DNA from: Chitinophaga sp. CF418
GTDB taxonomy: Bacteria > Bacteroidota > Bacteroidia > Chitinophagales > Chitinophagaceae
Reading direction: 5' to 3'
Assembly: GCF_900142925.1 (NCBI RefSeq)
Contig: NZ_FRCN01000003.1
Span: 585,300 to 649,299, forward strand
DNA length: 64,000 nucleotides
The notes under the pieces are model-generated. The model was not told the origin of the DNA and ran no database searches. It saw nothing but the letters and a program-made list of their open reading frames with translations. The translations under genes were made by a program, and so were the position numbers. This document shows positions 27,368 through 36,713 of this stretch, piece by piece. Position 1 is the stretch's first letter, and each line of letters starts with the position of its first letter.

Positions 27368-28746
27368 ACAATAAGATCATATTTCTTTTTATTCTTTCTC
27401 TTTGCCTGCGGTTGCAACCGCTGACAGCGCAGCAATTCAAACTGCTACGTTACAATGAAGATTATTCCTATCTCAGTAAAGACAGTTCCGGCAACTGGTA
27501 TAATAAGATCAAATATCTGCCTCTCTTCCATAAAGACCGTTTCTATCTTTCATTCGGTGGTGAAGCCCGCTATGAATATGCTGCCACCAGTCATGAAGAC
27601 TGGCAGAAAAATGGTGAAGGGAATAACCATCTTTTATTACAGCGTTATAACCTGCATGCAGACCTTCACCTGGGGCAATATGTCAGGGTGTTTGCACAGC
27701 TGAGCAGTGCGCTGGAAAGTCTTAGTAAACTGGATCCCAGTCCTGTGAACAAAGACGAATTGAACGTGCAAAATCTCTTTGTTGATGTACGCCTTAAAAC
27801 ATGGGAAAGGGAGAAAAGGTCTGTTACAGTCAGGGCAGGCAGGCAGGAATTGGACTATGGTACAGGCAGACTGATCTCTGTACGGGAAGGCACGAACGTA
27901 CGCAAATATTTTACGGGAGGAAAACTCATGTACAAAGCTCCTGCTTTTGGCGTGGATATTTTTGCAATGATGGACGATAAAGTAAATCCGGGTATCTTCG
28001 ATAATAAGCCGACCCATGAAATCAATCTGTGGGGAGCATATTCTTATGTGATCATTCCCCGGCAGGGCAACCTGGACATTTATTACCTGGGCTACCATAA
28101 AGATGATGCTACCTTTGAGGAAGGTACTGCAAACGAGACACGGCATACGGTTGCCGTCCGTTACTGGAAATATGGCAACGGGTTTATTTACAACCTGGAA
28201 TCTGCTTACCAGTTCGGCACTTTTGGAGATGGTCATATCAGTGCCTGGACCACCGCTGTTGACATCGGCTATTCATTTGAAAATGCCCTTTACAAACCTT
28301 CCATTAACCTGCGCAATGATTACATTTCCGGTGATAAAACGCCCGGTGACGGCCGGCTAGGTACATTCAACCCATTATATCCCAAAGGAGGGTACTTCGG
28401 GTTTAACCCGCGTATCGGACCCGCTAACCTGATAGACCTTCATCCTTATGGCACGCTTACTTTCAGCGACCGTTTCTCTACACAGGCTGATGTGGTGTTC
28501 AACTGGCGTTATTCCACCGGCGATGGTATTTACCGGCCCAGTGGGTCCTTTAACATGCCCGGCGCCGGATCTAATGAAAGATACATAGGCACCGCTTATC
28601 TGCTCAGTGCAGAATATGTCTTCAGTAAGTTCATCAAGCTGAGTTGCGGCGCCCAATATTTTAATACAGGCGCATTTATTGATCAGCAGATCACGCCTTC
28701 CGCTAATTCTTTCTTCATCAATACACATTTATCATTTAAGTTCTGA
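27364..28746 (+). CDS. Outer-membrane porin of the alginate-export (AlgE-like) family
   Basis: A 460-residue protein with a signal peptide (MNNKIIFLFILSLCLRLQPL, cleavage near LTAQQ) and a body of amphipathic beta-strands ending in the aromatic FKF expected for an outer-membrane barrel. Segments such as VRAGRQELDYGTGRLIS and FAMMDDKVNPGIFDNK fit the Alginate_exp porin family, which in Bacteroidota is not tied to alginate. It is translationally coupled to the OsmC-like gene, an uncommon pairing. The transported solute is unknown. Confidence 0.8.
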   Translation: MNNKIIFLFILSLCLRLQPLTAQQFKLLRYNEDYSYLSKDSSGNWYNKIKYLPLFHKDRFYLSFGGEARYEYAATSHEDWQKNGEGNNHLLLQRYNLHADLHLGQYVRVFAQLSSALESLSKLDPSPVNKDELNVQNLFVDVRLKTWEREKRSVTVRAGRQELDYGTGRLISVREGTNVRKYFTGGKLMYKAPAFGVDIFAMMDDKVNPGIFDNKPTHEINLWGAYSYVIIPRQGNLDIYYLGYHKDDATFEEGTANETRHTVAVRYWKYGNGFIYNLESAYQFGTFGDGHISAWTTAVDIGYSFENALYKPSINLRNDYISGDKTPGDGRLGTFNPLYPKGGYFGFNPRIGPANLIDLHPYGTLTFSDRFSTQADVVFNWRYSTGDGIYRPSGSFNMPGAGSNERYIGTAYLLSAEYVFSKFIKLSCGAQYFNTGAFIDQQITPSANSFFINTHLSFKF

Positions 28747-28750
28747 TAAT

Positions 28751-29458
28751 ATGAAAACATTAAAAACAAAACTGGCGGGATTATTCTTCTTTTTACTATT
28801 TACTGCAACCATACAGGCGCAGGACCTGCCCACCATTGGTACTTCCAATATTGCCGGCAAAGCCTCCGGTATTGCAGTAGAAGTGAAGGTACAAAGCCCT
28901 TCGGCACAGGTCACTCCTCTGCAGATCGCCTGCGTGTTCGAATATACAGAAGGTGATATCACCAATCCTCCTGCACTGCCTGCACAGCTGAATGGCATGT
29001 TACACCTTGACGAGGCATTACATGGCATCATCACCGAATTACGCAAGAGCGGCAAGTTTACAGGACATGCATTTGAAACATTGCTCATCACTCCTCCTCC
29101 AGGCACTATTCCTGCAAAGCAATTATTGCTTGTGGGGCTTGGCAACAGGAATACGTTTAATGCAGCAGTTATGTACACCGTGGGCAGCATTGGAATGAGA
29201 GAAGCATTAAGACTGGGTGTAAGCTCTTACACACATGCCAGTGATATCAAAGATGCAGGTATTGATTCTCCTACTGCAGAAGTGGCGGAGAATGTAGTGA
29301 AAGGTGCGTTGGATGCATACAATACACAGTTACATCTGAAAGGGAAAAAGATGTCAGCGTTTAAGCCACTGGTAAAGTTCACGTTATTGTCCGGCCCTGC
29401 GTTTTATGCACCGTCATCGGCAGCGGTGAAAGCAGCATTGGCTGCTTATGCGCAATAA
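28751..29458 (+). CDS. Exported protein with an M17 peptidase N-terminal-type domain only
   Basis: A protein of about 235 residues. ATG 28751 gives a clean signal peptide (MKTLKTKLAGLFFFLLFTAT, cleavage near IQAQD); the frame extends further upstream but that would precede the signal. The mature part (LLLVGLGNRNTFNAAVMYTV, MREALRLGVSSYTHAS) resembles the N-terminal macro-like domain of leucyl aminopeptidases, without the metal-binding C-terminal catalytic domain. It is therefore probably not a peptidase; it may bind a nucleotide-like ligand. Last gene of the OsmC-porin operon, 4 bp after the porin stop. Confidence 0.7.
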   Translation: MKTLKTKLAGLFFFLLFTATIQAQDLPTIGTSNIAGKASGIAVEVKVQSPSAQVTPLQIACVFEYTEGDITNPPALPAQLNGMLHLDEALHGIITELRKSGKFTGHAFETLLITPPPGTIPAKQLLLVGLGNRNTFNAAVMYTVGSIGMREALRLGVSSYTHASDIKDAGIDSPTAEVAENVVKGALDAYNTQLHLKGKKMSAFKPLVKFTLLSGPAFYAPSSAAVKAALAAYAQ

Positions 29459-29507
29459 GAGATCTTATTCCGGAAGAAGTGTATGTCGCTTCTTCCGGAA
29501 CAGATCC

Positions 29508-30362
29508 TTATACAGCATCTGCCAGGCTATGTTTGAACCGGGTGAAGTTCATGCCTGTTTTGGATTTGAAGAACTTACTGAAATGCGCCTGGTTGTCAAA
29601 TCCCAGGTCAAACGCAATCTCTTTCAGGCTACAGTCGGAATACAGCATACGGCGTTTCGCTTCCAAGATGATCAGTTTATGGATCTGGTAACTGGCGGTG
29701 AAACCTGTTACTTTTTTTATAGCGGAGTTAAGATAGTTAGGTGTAACGCTTAATGCATCTGCGTAGTCAGCTACTTTTTTCCTGGTGATGAATTGCTGTT
29801 TCAGCATGGTCATAAATTTCCGCGCAATCTCACCTTCTCTTGATACGATCAGTGTGTGGCCCCCTATTCCCAGTTCCCGGGAAAGATAGATCATAAATAC
29901 ATTGAGCAGGCCGGATAACACTTCTGAACGCATCCACAGGTTACTCTCGCACTCCCGCTGCATTTTCCTGACTATTTCTTCCAGTTGTTCCTGCATAGAT
30001 TCATCAGCCCGGAAACTCAGTAGCTGCATGTTGAGGATGGATTCTTCAAAAGAAGACATCATCTCTTTCAGGTTAGGGGCCAGATAAAGGGAGTCGGGCG
30101 AAAAAGAAAGATAGTAGCCACTGGCGGAATGATCCAGCTGAAACTTCCTCAATTGTCCGGGAAGAAAACAGTAGATCTGTTGCCCGCTTACCGGATTGCT
30201 CTTTCCATCTGCCTCTATCGTACCGACGCCATGTTTACACCACAGGATCTCGACATTTTCCAGTTTAAAAGCCTGCTGGCCATGCAACGTATTAGCAGCG
30301 GCTGATCCGAGGTTAAAGATTTCAATCCGGGGTCTTGGTAACTTTGCTTCGTTGTGGCTCAT
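29508..30362 (-). CDS. AraC-family transcriptional regulator
   Basis: About 284 residues from the ATG at 30362 (MSHNEAKLPRPRIEIFNLG); a longer frame to 30419 exists but adds an unlikely leader. The N-terminal cupin-like sensor (VGTIEADGKSNPVSGQQIY) is followed by two helix-turn-helix motifs, the second being LKEIAFDLGFDNQAHFSKFF. The ending KSKTGMNFTRFK is typical. It is oriented tail to tail with the M17-like gene. Ligand and targets unknown. Confidence 0.88.
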   Translation of the reverse strand: MSHNEAKLPRPRIEIFNLGSAAANTLHGQQAFKLENVEILWCKHGVGTIEADGKSNPVSGQQIYCFLPGQLRKFQLDHSASGYYLSFSPDSLYLAPNLKEMMSSFEESILNMQLLSFRADESMQEQLEEIVRKMQRECESNLWMRSEVLSGLLNVFMIYLSRELGIGGHTLIVSREGEIARKFMTMLKQQFITRKKVADYADALSVTPNYLNSAIKKVTGFTASYQIHKLIILEAKRRMLYSDCSLKEIAFDLGFDNQAHFSKFFKSKTGMNFTRFKHSLADAV

Positions 30363-30474
30363 GACTGGCAAATTTGATTCGGCTATATTAGGCAATATGG
30401 ATGCCACACGCACAATCAAATAACAATCAATAACTTACAAGGAAATTCAGTCATCGAATATTAGCGACATTTCG

Positions 30475-32850
30475 TTAATTAGTGAGTCTTTTTTTCGACA
30501 TCTCGTCAAAATTTCCGGGTGTGACACCCACCCTGAGCGCCCTTAGGCCTGTCAGTCCCTGGAGGTCTTCCAGGTCAAGTTCTTCCAGGTCATTATTCAG
30601 CGTTCCCTTTTCCTGCAGATAGTTAATGAAAGGGAGATAATCTTCAATGTCCTTACGATCGAAGTAGATCAGTACGATCTTATCCGGCTGCGTCAGTCGT
30701 TCTTCGGAATTATGAATATGTACCTTATCGATCCTCTTTTTGATCATCTGGTACCGGATATTGTAGGCGCCCTCCACATCAAACTTTCTTTCATCGGCTC
30801 TGAAGCTGATATCAATGGTATGATTGTGTACGAAGATCAGCTGCGTGGTTTGCAAGGGAATAGGCATATCCGGCAGTAAAGCGGCAGTCAGTTGTGCTAC
30901 TGCTGCCATGGAAGACAATTGCCATAAGCGGAGATTCTTCAGGTGGAAGTGATTGAATGGCTGATTGGGAGCAAATGCTTGTCCGATGTAGATATCATAT
31001 TCCACTCCATCCGTTCTGAACTTTTCAAAATAGCAGGGGTATGACCTTTGCAGCTGGTCTTTCTCTGATTCAAAATAATTATTGACTACATTATTGATCA
31101 TCTGCATGGACTGCTCCAGTGCATGTTTGTTGCCATACACATTACTATTGAACTTTTCCAGTGCTGTCATGTAATCTGTCAGCAGCGCATTATTGCCGTT
31201 GTGCTTTGACAGATGCGTCAGGTAAGGCGTTGTCTCTTCCCTGAAGAAAGTCACCAGCCTGTTCTCATCGCTGCCATTCAGTTGTTCCTGTTTCAGCACT
31301 TCTTTCCATTTGCTACATTTATAGATCATCTCTTCCTGTAGCACAGACTGATATTCCTGCTGTAAAGCTGTTAAGGTGTTCATCAGCAGGCTCAGATGAC
31401 TATCCAGGTCGGAAATGATGGCTTTATTCCTTTCCAGGGTAGAGTTCCTGATATCCACGGCTCCATATAACGGGAATACCTCACTGAAATGGATCGTTTC
31501 CGCGTTCTCAGGCAGCCCTCTCTTCCTGTCGTGCAGGTAGTGCCAGGCCACTTCATTAAATTTCCACTGTACTGATGGCTGTATGGAGGTAAATTTCTCC
31601 TTGATGATATTTTCTATCTCCAGGTTAAATTCGTCTATATAGACCTGCATCAGGCTTCCTATCGCCGCTAATGCAGGCTCCAGCAATGAAACAACTGTTT
31701 CATCAAATGTATCATCCAACCAGGTATGCATGGCCACGACTCCTACCGGCTGACGATTATAAAACACCGGCATCAGCGCCAGGGACCTGATCTTTAATTT
31801 CCGGAAATGATCCAGGAAAGGGACCTCCATCTCCTTCGGACCAAAAAGATCCTTAGAGAAAAAAGAGTTCGGATTGGAGAAATAACCTTTCGCCTCTCTA
31901 CGGAAGGCTTCCGGCGACAACCTTTCGCCCCATACTTCGAACAGGATGCCTGTTCCTCCTTTCCGGTATCCGTACACGGGCTCATTATTCACTGTTACCA
32001 GCGGGAACAGGTCAAATTCTATCTTATTATTTCCTACTATCGTTTTCAGGGACTGGATAACATGATGATAACTTGTCTCATCATTATCCGGCGTTCTGGC
32101 CAGTCTGACGTTCTCAATATTTTCAACAGCTTTCTCCGCAGTAACATCTGATATTGTCACCATCGTTATTCCCCGGAATTTGAACATAGATAAGGGCAGT
32201 ATCTTTTCAAAAACCCCATATCCTTCTTCCTCTGCCATACGGACAGACAGTTCTGTGAAGTCAGGCGTTGGCAGGGGACCTATCGGCACCACATCCAGGA
32301 AATCGGTATTGATATGTACTGCAAAGTATTGCAACAGCCCTGTTTCGGTATTAGTACCGGCATGGTATTGCTCTACCTGTACGGGAATACGGAAATTATA
32401 CAGCCGCTGCAGAATAAAAGAGTATACCAGCTGCAGGCGTTTCTGATGATATTCTTCCGGTGTTTTGGTCACCACATACTTATCCTGATCCGCTACTGTA
32501 CCCTGCATCAACTCAAACAGCATAGGGGTACCGTAAAAGATAACTGGTTGAAAAGGGAAACCAAGTCCCCAGGCTACTTCATATTCATCCGCCAATGGCG
32601 GAGACAGACAGACGTACATCTGTTCCAACAACTCTTCATATTCATGGATGTTATCAAGCGTAAGGTCTACGTCCTGTACATTGTGCTTTTCAAACAATGC
32701 CAGCGTGTGCTTATATATACCAGCCTTGGCCGTTTTCTCCCCTGCTACCCGCCTACGGAGGTAGTCAACGAAGGAATTAAAGGAAATAGCCGCGTCCAGC
32801 GGTAAAGGGAGGCCTTTGCTGCCGGAAAGGTCCAGTATGTTTTTTCTCAT
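30475..32850 (-). CDS. Large GAF-domain protein of unknown function
   Basis: A 791-residue soluble protein without signal peptide. A central stretch (about residues 290-430, including SLALMPVFYNRQPVGVVAMH and LEPALAAIGSLMQVYIDEF) looks like a GAF ligand-binding domain. The flanking parts resemble a Bacteroidota-specific architecture with no recognised output domain (no kinase, cyclase or DNA-binding motif). The C-terminal part is rich in charged helices. It could be a sensor scaffold. It is transcribed alone; the AraC gene starts about 110 bp downstream. Confidence 0.7.
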   Translation of the reverse strand: MRKNILDLSGSKGLPLPLDAAISFNSFVDYLRRRVAGEKTAKAGIYKHTLALFEKHNVQDVDLTLDNIHEYEELLEQMYVCLSPPLADEYEVAWGLGFPFQPVIFYGTPMLFELMQGTVADQDKYVVTKTPEEYHQKRLQLVYSFILQRLYNFRIPVQVEQYHAGTNTETGLLQYFAVHINTDFLDVVPIGPLPTPDFTELSVRMAEEEGYGVFEKILPLSMFKFRGITMVTISDVTAEKAVENIENVRLARTPDNDETSYHHVIQSLKTIVGNNKIEFDLFPLVTVNNEPVYGYRKGGTGILFEVWGERLSPEAFRREAKGYFSNPNSFFSKDLFGPKEMEVPFLDHFRKLKIRSLALMPVFYNRQPVGVVAMHTWLDDTFDETVVSLLEPALAAIGSLMQVYIDEFNLEIENIIKEKFTSIQPSVQWKFNEVAWHYLHDRKRGLPENAETIHFSEVFPLYGAVDIRNSTLERNKAIISDLDSHLSLLMNTLTALQQEYQSVLQEEMIYKCSKWKEVLKQEQLNGSDENRLVTFFREETTPYLTHLSKHNGNNALLTDYMTALEKFNSNVYGNKHALEQSMQMINNVVNNYFESEKDQLQRSYPCYFEKFRTDGVEYDIYIGQAFAPNQPFNHFHLKNLRLWQLSSMAAVAQLTAALLPDMPIPLQTTQLIFVHNHTIDISFRADERKFDVEGAYNIRYQMIKKRIDKVHIHNSEERLTQPDKIVLIYFDRKDIEDYLPFINYLQEKGTLNNDLEELDLEDLQGLTGLRALRVGVTPGNFDEMSKKRLTN

Positions 32851-32901
32851 GGCGTAGATCTCTTTGGAGCGTTTGATACAAATTTAGGGAACATAGGTCA
32901 T

Positions 32902-33282
32902 TTATTCCCCCCTAAACACCGTCTCCAGCAATATCCCTGTCGGCGTACGCAAAAAGATCCGCCGCTCTCCCATATCCGGCAGATCCATAGGTGAGAACTT
33001 TATTTTCAGATCAATCAGCCTTTGTTTAAAGCTATCATAATCTTCCATAAAAAAAGCGGTATGATCAATAGCTTCTGCAGGAGCATTCCCATTTCTGTCA
33101 TGATAAAATGAACTGGGTATAAGATGTACTAACGGAGCATCTTTCCAATACAACCAGTGTCCCGGTATAGCCTTAGCAATGGAGATGGGTCTCGGCCCTT
33201 CCACCAGGTCAAAAACCCGGATGAAAAAATCCTTTGTTTCCTCCAGATGGTCTGTCCGTAAAGTAGTATGGTCAATGTGCAT
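32902..33282 (-). CDS. VOC-family (glyoxalase/dioxygenase fold) protein
   Basis: About 126 residues from ATG 33282 (MHIDHTTLRTDHLEETKDFF). HIDHTTLRT contains the first metal-ligand His; IDHTAFFMEDYDSF and a final LLETVF with Glu supply the other VOC metal positions. It is similar in size to single-unit glyoxalase/bleomycin resistance proteins. The frame extends to 33351, but the extra 23 residues lie outside the fold. It sits 28 bp past an AraC gene on the same strand, so the two may be co-transcribed. Substrate unknown. Confidence 0.82.
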   Translation of the reverse strand: MHIDHTTLRTDHLEETKDFFIRVFDLVEGPRPISIAKAIPGHWLYWKDAPLVHLIPSSFYHDRNGNAPAEAIDHTAFFMEDYDSFKQRLIDLKIKFSPMDLPDMGERRIFLRTPTGILLETVFRGE

Positions 33283-33379
33283 AACCGTGGCTTTAAAATT
33301 ATCCTGTACAAAGTTGAGACGACATTGAGGCCGAAAAGTTGAACGAAACAATGATTATCCTGTATAAACTGAAGATAGG

Positions 33380-34198
33380 TCAAAGTGCCTGTTGCTGTTT
33401 CTTAAACGCAGAGGGAGTCTGATTGAAATACGCTTTAAATGACCTGTTCAGGTGACTCTCATCGCTATACCCAAATTCTTCCGCCAGCTGGGATACTGTC
33501 TTATTCCTCTCCACCAGTTGCTGGGCGATCAGCTTCAACGCATATTCCTGTACATACTTCTTATAGGGACTACCAGTGGCATTTTTGAAATACTGATTAA
33601 AGTAGCTTTTGCTGATGAGAAAGGTATCTGCCATCTTTTGAACAGAGAGCAGATGCTTGTCTGCAATATGCTGATGAATATAATTGAGGATGGACTGGAT
33701 CTTATCATCTTTGGCAGTAGTGTTATGCTCGCCTGCATCTTTGACGGTAAGCGCCATGATCAGGGATAATGCATTTTTGATGATAATATGCTGGTACGCA
33801 GTATCCTTCCGGTGTTCCGCCATGATCAGTTCCATCAGTGGTACTATATGTTGCTTGTTATTGCGTGTAGAAGACAGCTTGCGGTAAGGGGATGAGAGGC
33901 GGGTAAAAAGCGCTTTAAACCTGGCATCCTGCAGGAAATCCTGGAAGAAATCCTCATGGAACTTTACCAGACAGACAGCTGTCTTCTCCTGAAAAATAAA
34001 GAAGTGATTGTCTTGCGGGACAAGGATGAACAAGTCTCCCTTCTCATAGTTATAACCATGTCCGTTGATCATATGCTGCCCTTTTCCCCGCATGATATAA
34101 AGCAATTCATAATGGGTATGCTTATGCAGGGGCAAAGGCCATTTGTCGGTGATCACATAGTCGATTTCCAGCTGCTGTGTAAGGTTCCTGGTATACAT
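33380..34198 (-). CDS. AraC-family transcriptional regulator (cupin sensor)
   Basis: A 272-residue regulator. The N-terminal cupin stretch LPLHKHTHYELLYIMRGKGQ is an AraC ligand-binding domain with HxH-type residues. The C-terminal double helix-turn-helix contains KMADTFLISKSYFNQYFKN and QLAEEFGYSDESHLNRSFKA. It probably controls the VOC gene just downstream on the same strand or its own expression. Confidence 0.9.
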   Translation of the reverse strand: MYTRNLTQQLEIDYVITDKWPLPLHKHTHYELLYIMRGKGQHMINGHGYNYEKGDLFILVPQDNHFFIFQEKTAVCLVKFHEDFFQDFLQDARFKALFTRLSSPYRKLSSTRNNKQHIVPLMELIMAEHRKDTAYQHIIIKNALSLIMALTVKDAGEHNTTAKDDKIQSILNYIHQHIADKHLLSVQKMADTFLISKSYFNQYFKNATGSPYKKYVQEYALKLIAQQLVERNKTVSQLAEEFGYSDESHLNRSFKAYFNQTPSAFKKQQQAL

Positions 34199-34278
34199 AA
34201 GCGAAAATTACGGGAATTCCCGTAATTCTCTGTTTCTGGTTAAATGGTTCTATAACGCGGAGGTGTATAAGGAGACCA

Positions 34279-35385
34279 TTAAAAACTTTGTATCAGTCTC
34301 ATACCGGGCGTAACACCTTTAAAGAATTCATGAAAATACAGGACAGGTTCTATCTTGGTTTTCCCTTCAAACAGCGACATCCGTCCAATACCTGCCCGGA
34401 AGGTATGTTTTTCGAGATAGTCCCCACTGCGGTGAATAAGATAACTCACAGAAAAAACATACTGCAGGTAGGGCTCTTTTTTTTCCACTCCCTTCCTTCC
34501 TGGTCCTGTGCCATATGCCAGTGTCAGGAAATCGTTCCGGTAGGTTTTCACCTTGCCTTCACTATTCTTTCCGAAGAAGAAATTAGGCTCCCAGTAGGCC
34601 CCAATTTCGTGCGTTCTGCCGCTACTGCCCATGGTGCCGGTTATCATTGTTGTACCTACGCTGAAAGATGGCACAAAGTAGTTTTTGTAGTTCTGGATAG
34701 CCACAGTCGGAGCGAAGGCCAGGTAGTCGCCGTGCGCATAAATAGAGCCTCCCGGTACGCTGGATGATATGGTATAGTCTTTTTTGATATGCATCATGCC
34801 TTTATCACCTCTCACCCAGTTAGAGTTTACATTTTCTCTGAGGCTGACCAGGCGTGCCTGTAAACGGCCATCTGCGTAATTAACAAGATCCTCCAGGTGA
34901 TTTACAAAGAAACTGATCCTGTAACGGTGGATAGTTTTGGTGCCGGGTACAACCACTACGCCGATGAAATGAACGGTATCCTGTTCCAGCTTCAGTGCGG
35001 CTACATCGTTCTGTTGTATCAGAAAACTCTTACCGGAGGGTCTCTCCTGCCTGATACGGATCTTCTTTGCGGCTGGCGGTTCCATTACATAGTCGATACG
35101 TTTTACGGTAAGCTCGTCGGCCAGGGAATCTTTTAGCGGGGTTAAGTCCTTTAGAAATATCTTCAGTAATGAATCGATATTTCCTATGCGGGCGAGGTCT
35201 TTCATGTCTACCAGCTCTATCTGCATTTTATCGCCTTTATCGAGCGCGATGAAAAAACGCTTGTTGATCTCATTTGCGGGGACGTCAAAGATCCGGTCTT
35301 CGTTGGCAGCGGGCTTATTTTCCTGGGCATACGCTATCCCGGTGATGCTCATAAAGAGCATCAGAAAGTAAATGTTCGTCTTCAT
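34279..35385 (-). CDS. Exported protein with predicted C-terminal beta-barrel, third gene of a sigma-factor module
   Basis: A 368-residue protein with a signal peptide (MKTNIYFLMLFMSITGIAYA, then QENK). The first half is mixed alpha/beta (ISFFVNHLEDLVNYADGRL). The second half has barrel-like strands (YLAFAPTVAIQNYKNYFVPS, YLQYVFSVSYLIHRSG) and ends in an aromatic residue (LIQSF), so an outer-membrane location is likely. No named family was recognised. It follows the anti-sigma-like gene by 8 bp, so it belongs to the ECF operon and may be its main target or sensor. Confidence 0.7.
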   Translation of the reverse strand: MKTNIYFLMLFMSITGIAYAQENKPAANEDRIFDVPANEINKRFFIALDKGDKMQIELVDMKDLARIGNIDSLLKIFLKDLTPLKDSLADELTVKRIDYVMEPPAAKKIRIRQERPSGKSFLIQQNDVAALKLEQDTVHFIGVVVVPGTKTIHRYRISFFVNHLEDLVNYADGRLQARLVSLRENVNSNWVRGDKGMMHIKKDYTISSSVPGGSIYAHGDYLAFAPTVAIQNYKNYFVPSFSVGTTMITGTMGSSGRTHEIGAYWEPNFFFGKNSEGKVKTYRNDFLTLAYGTGPGRKGVEKKEPYLQYVFSVSYLIHRSGDYLEKHTFRAGIGRMSLFEGKTKIEPVLYFHEFFKGVTPGMRLIQSF

Positions 35386-35393
35386 GTTGCTAT

Positions 35394-36062
35394 TTAATTT
35401 TTGGGCGAAGAAGTTGTTTGCGGGGTCTTATCGGCCACTATCTGGCTGGCGAAACCGGCCGGACCGCTAAGACCTATTTTGAATTGTTTGTGTTCAGGAT
35501 ATACATAGGCATTGCCGATCACGTCACCGTCGACGTCGTTGATGTGCACTACCCGCATTTTTTTGGGTGCTGCCGCCACTGCTGTCGTCTCTGCCAGCAT
35601 CGTATCAGGATGAGGATTTGCCTTTATGATAGGTGGTAATATGACCGCTATGTCCGATATAGTGACCGCTTTCTTTTCCTTCACAGGAACTGTCTTTCTT
35701 CTGGCAGAAGTATCCGCGGGTACCGGTGCTACGGCGGGATTCTTCACGATAACAGGCATTTCCGCTATATCCGCTTTTCCTGCATCTATCTTCTTTTTAT
35801 GCGGATTCGCTACATATGATGCCGGAGGCGGGAAGTGTGCTTTATGTCCCTGCTTTAGAAGAAGAAGCCCTGTAGCTGCGACGAACAAACAAGCCGCTGC
35901 CCAGTACCAGACCACCCTCTTTTTAGTTCCTTTTTCGTTCATCCGCTGATGCAAACGGTCCCATACTACCGCTTTATCAAGCGGCGCCTCACCCGGTAAG
36001 GCTTCCAGTGCATCCAGTTCACCTATCCAGCTATCACTGTGTTTTTCGTTTGACATACTCAA
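35394..36062 (-). CDS. Anti-sigma-factor-like single-pass membrane protein
   Basis: A 222-residue protein. A short cytoplasmic N-terminus (about residues 1-46) precedes one membrane helix (VVWYWAAACLFVAATGLLLL). A long proline- and lysine-rich periplasmic part follows, ending SQIVADKTPQTTSSPKN. This layout and its position directly after an ECF sigma gene (overlapping it by about 29 bp) fit an anti-sigma factor. The zinc-binding HxxxCxxC of ZAS anti-sigmas is not visible. The start could also be the Met two codons later. Confidence 0.65.
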   Translation of the reverse strand: MSMSNEKHSDSWIGELDALEALPGEAPLDKAVVWDRLHQRMNEKGTKKRVVWYWAAACLFVAATGLLLLKQGHKAHFPPPASYVANPHKKKIDAGKADIAEMPVIVKNPAVAPVPADTSARRKTVPVKEKKAVTISDIAVILPPIIKANPHPDTMLAETTAVAAAPKKMRVVHINDVDGDVIGNAYVYPEHKQFKIGLSGPAGFASQIVADKTPQTTSSPKN

Positions 36063-36588
36063 TATTTTGCTGCGTAAGCATTTTTTGCAATAATGATTTG
36101 GCCTTGCTTAACTGGGACTTGGAGGTTCCTTCCGATATTCCCAGCAAGGCAGCTATTTCCCCGTGATTCATGCCCTCAATGACATAGAGGTTGAATACCG
36201 TTCTATAACCTGCGGGCAATTGTATGACGAGGTTGAAGATCTCTGCGGCCGACAGCTTGTTCAACACATCTTCTTCCAGGGTCACTGTTTCCGCTACATG
36301 TTCCGATACCACCACAAATGCGTTCTTCTTTCGCAGGAACATCAGGCATTCATTGATCATGATCCGCTTCACCCAGCTGTGCAGGGCGGCGTCTCCCTGG
36401 TAGTTCAGGTCCGGGAGCGACTTAAAGAACTTATAAAAGCCGTCCAGCAACAGCTCTTCCGCGTCCTGTTGATTCCTGACGTAGCGGCGGCATACCATCA
36501 GCATCCTGTCCGACAACAGGTCAAACAGGTAGCGCTGGGCGGCGGTACTGCCTTTTTTTGCTTCTTTTATGAGTTCCGGTATAGTCAA
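36034..36588 (-). CDS. ECF-type RNA polymerase sigma-70 factor
   Basis: Sigma region 2 (RRYVRNQQDAEELLLDGFYK) and region 4 (LPAGYRTVFNLYVIEGMNHG and a helix-turn-helix EIAALLGISEGTSKSQLSKA) are clear. The frame is open up to a TTG at 36726, but that runs into the divergent gene at 36714 and gives an abnormally long N-terminus. A TTG at 36588 (then TIPELIKEAKKGS) matches the usual ECF beginning and gives about 184 residues. It is the first gene of a sigma/anti-sigma/exported-protein operon and is likely autoregulated and controlled by the anti-sigma gene. Confidence 0.85.
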   Translation of the reverse strand: MTIPELIKEAKKGSTAAQRYLFDLLSDRMLMVCRRYVRNQQDAEELLLDGFYKFFKSLPDLNYQGDAALHSWVKRIMINECLMFLRKKNAFVVVSEHVAETVTLEEDVLNKLSAAEIFNLVIQLPAGYRTVFNLYVIEGMNHGEIAALLGISEGTSKSQLSKAKSLLQKMLTQQNIEYVKRKTQ

Positions 36589-36713
36589 GAGAACAGCGGG
36601 TTTATACTTCAATAAATGCAGTTTACAGAGAAAGGGTTGCCTGGTCAAATAAATTTTTCTGAAAGGAATATTATAGCGGCTTTGACTATCTTTAGGGACA
36701 TATTCCCTTACAT

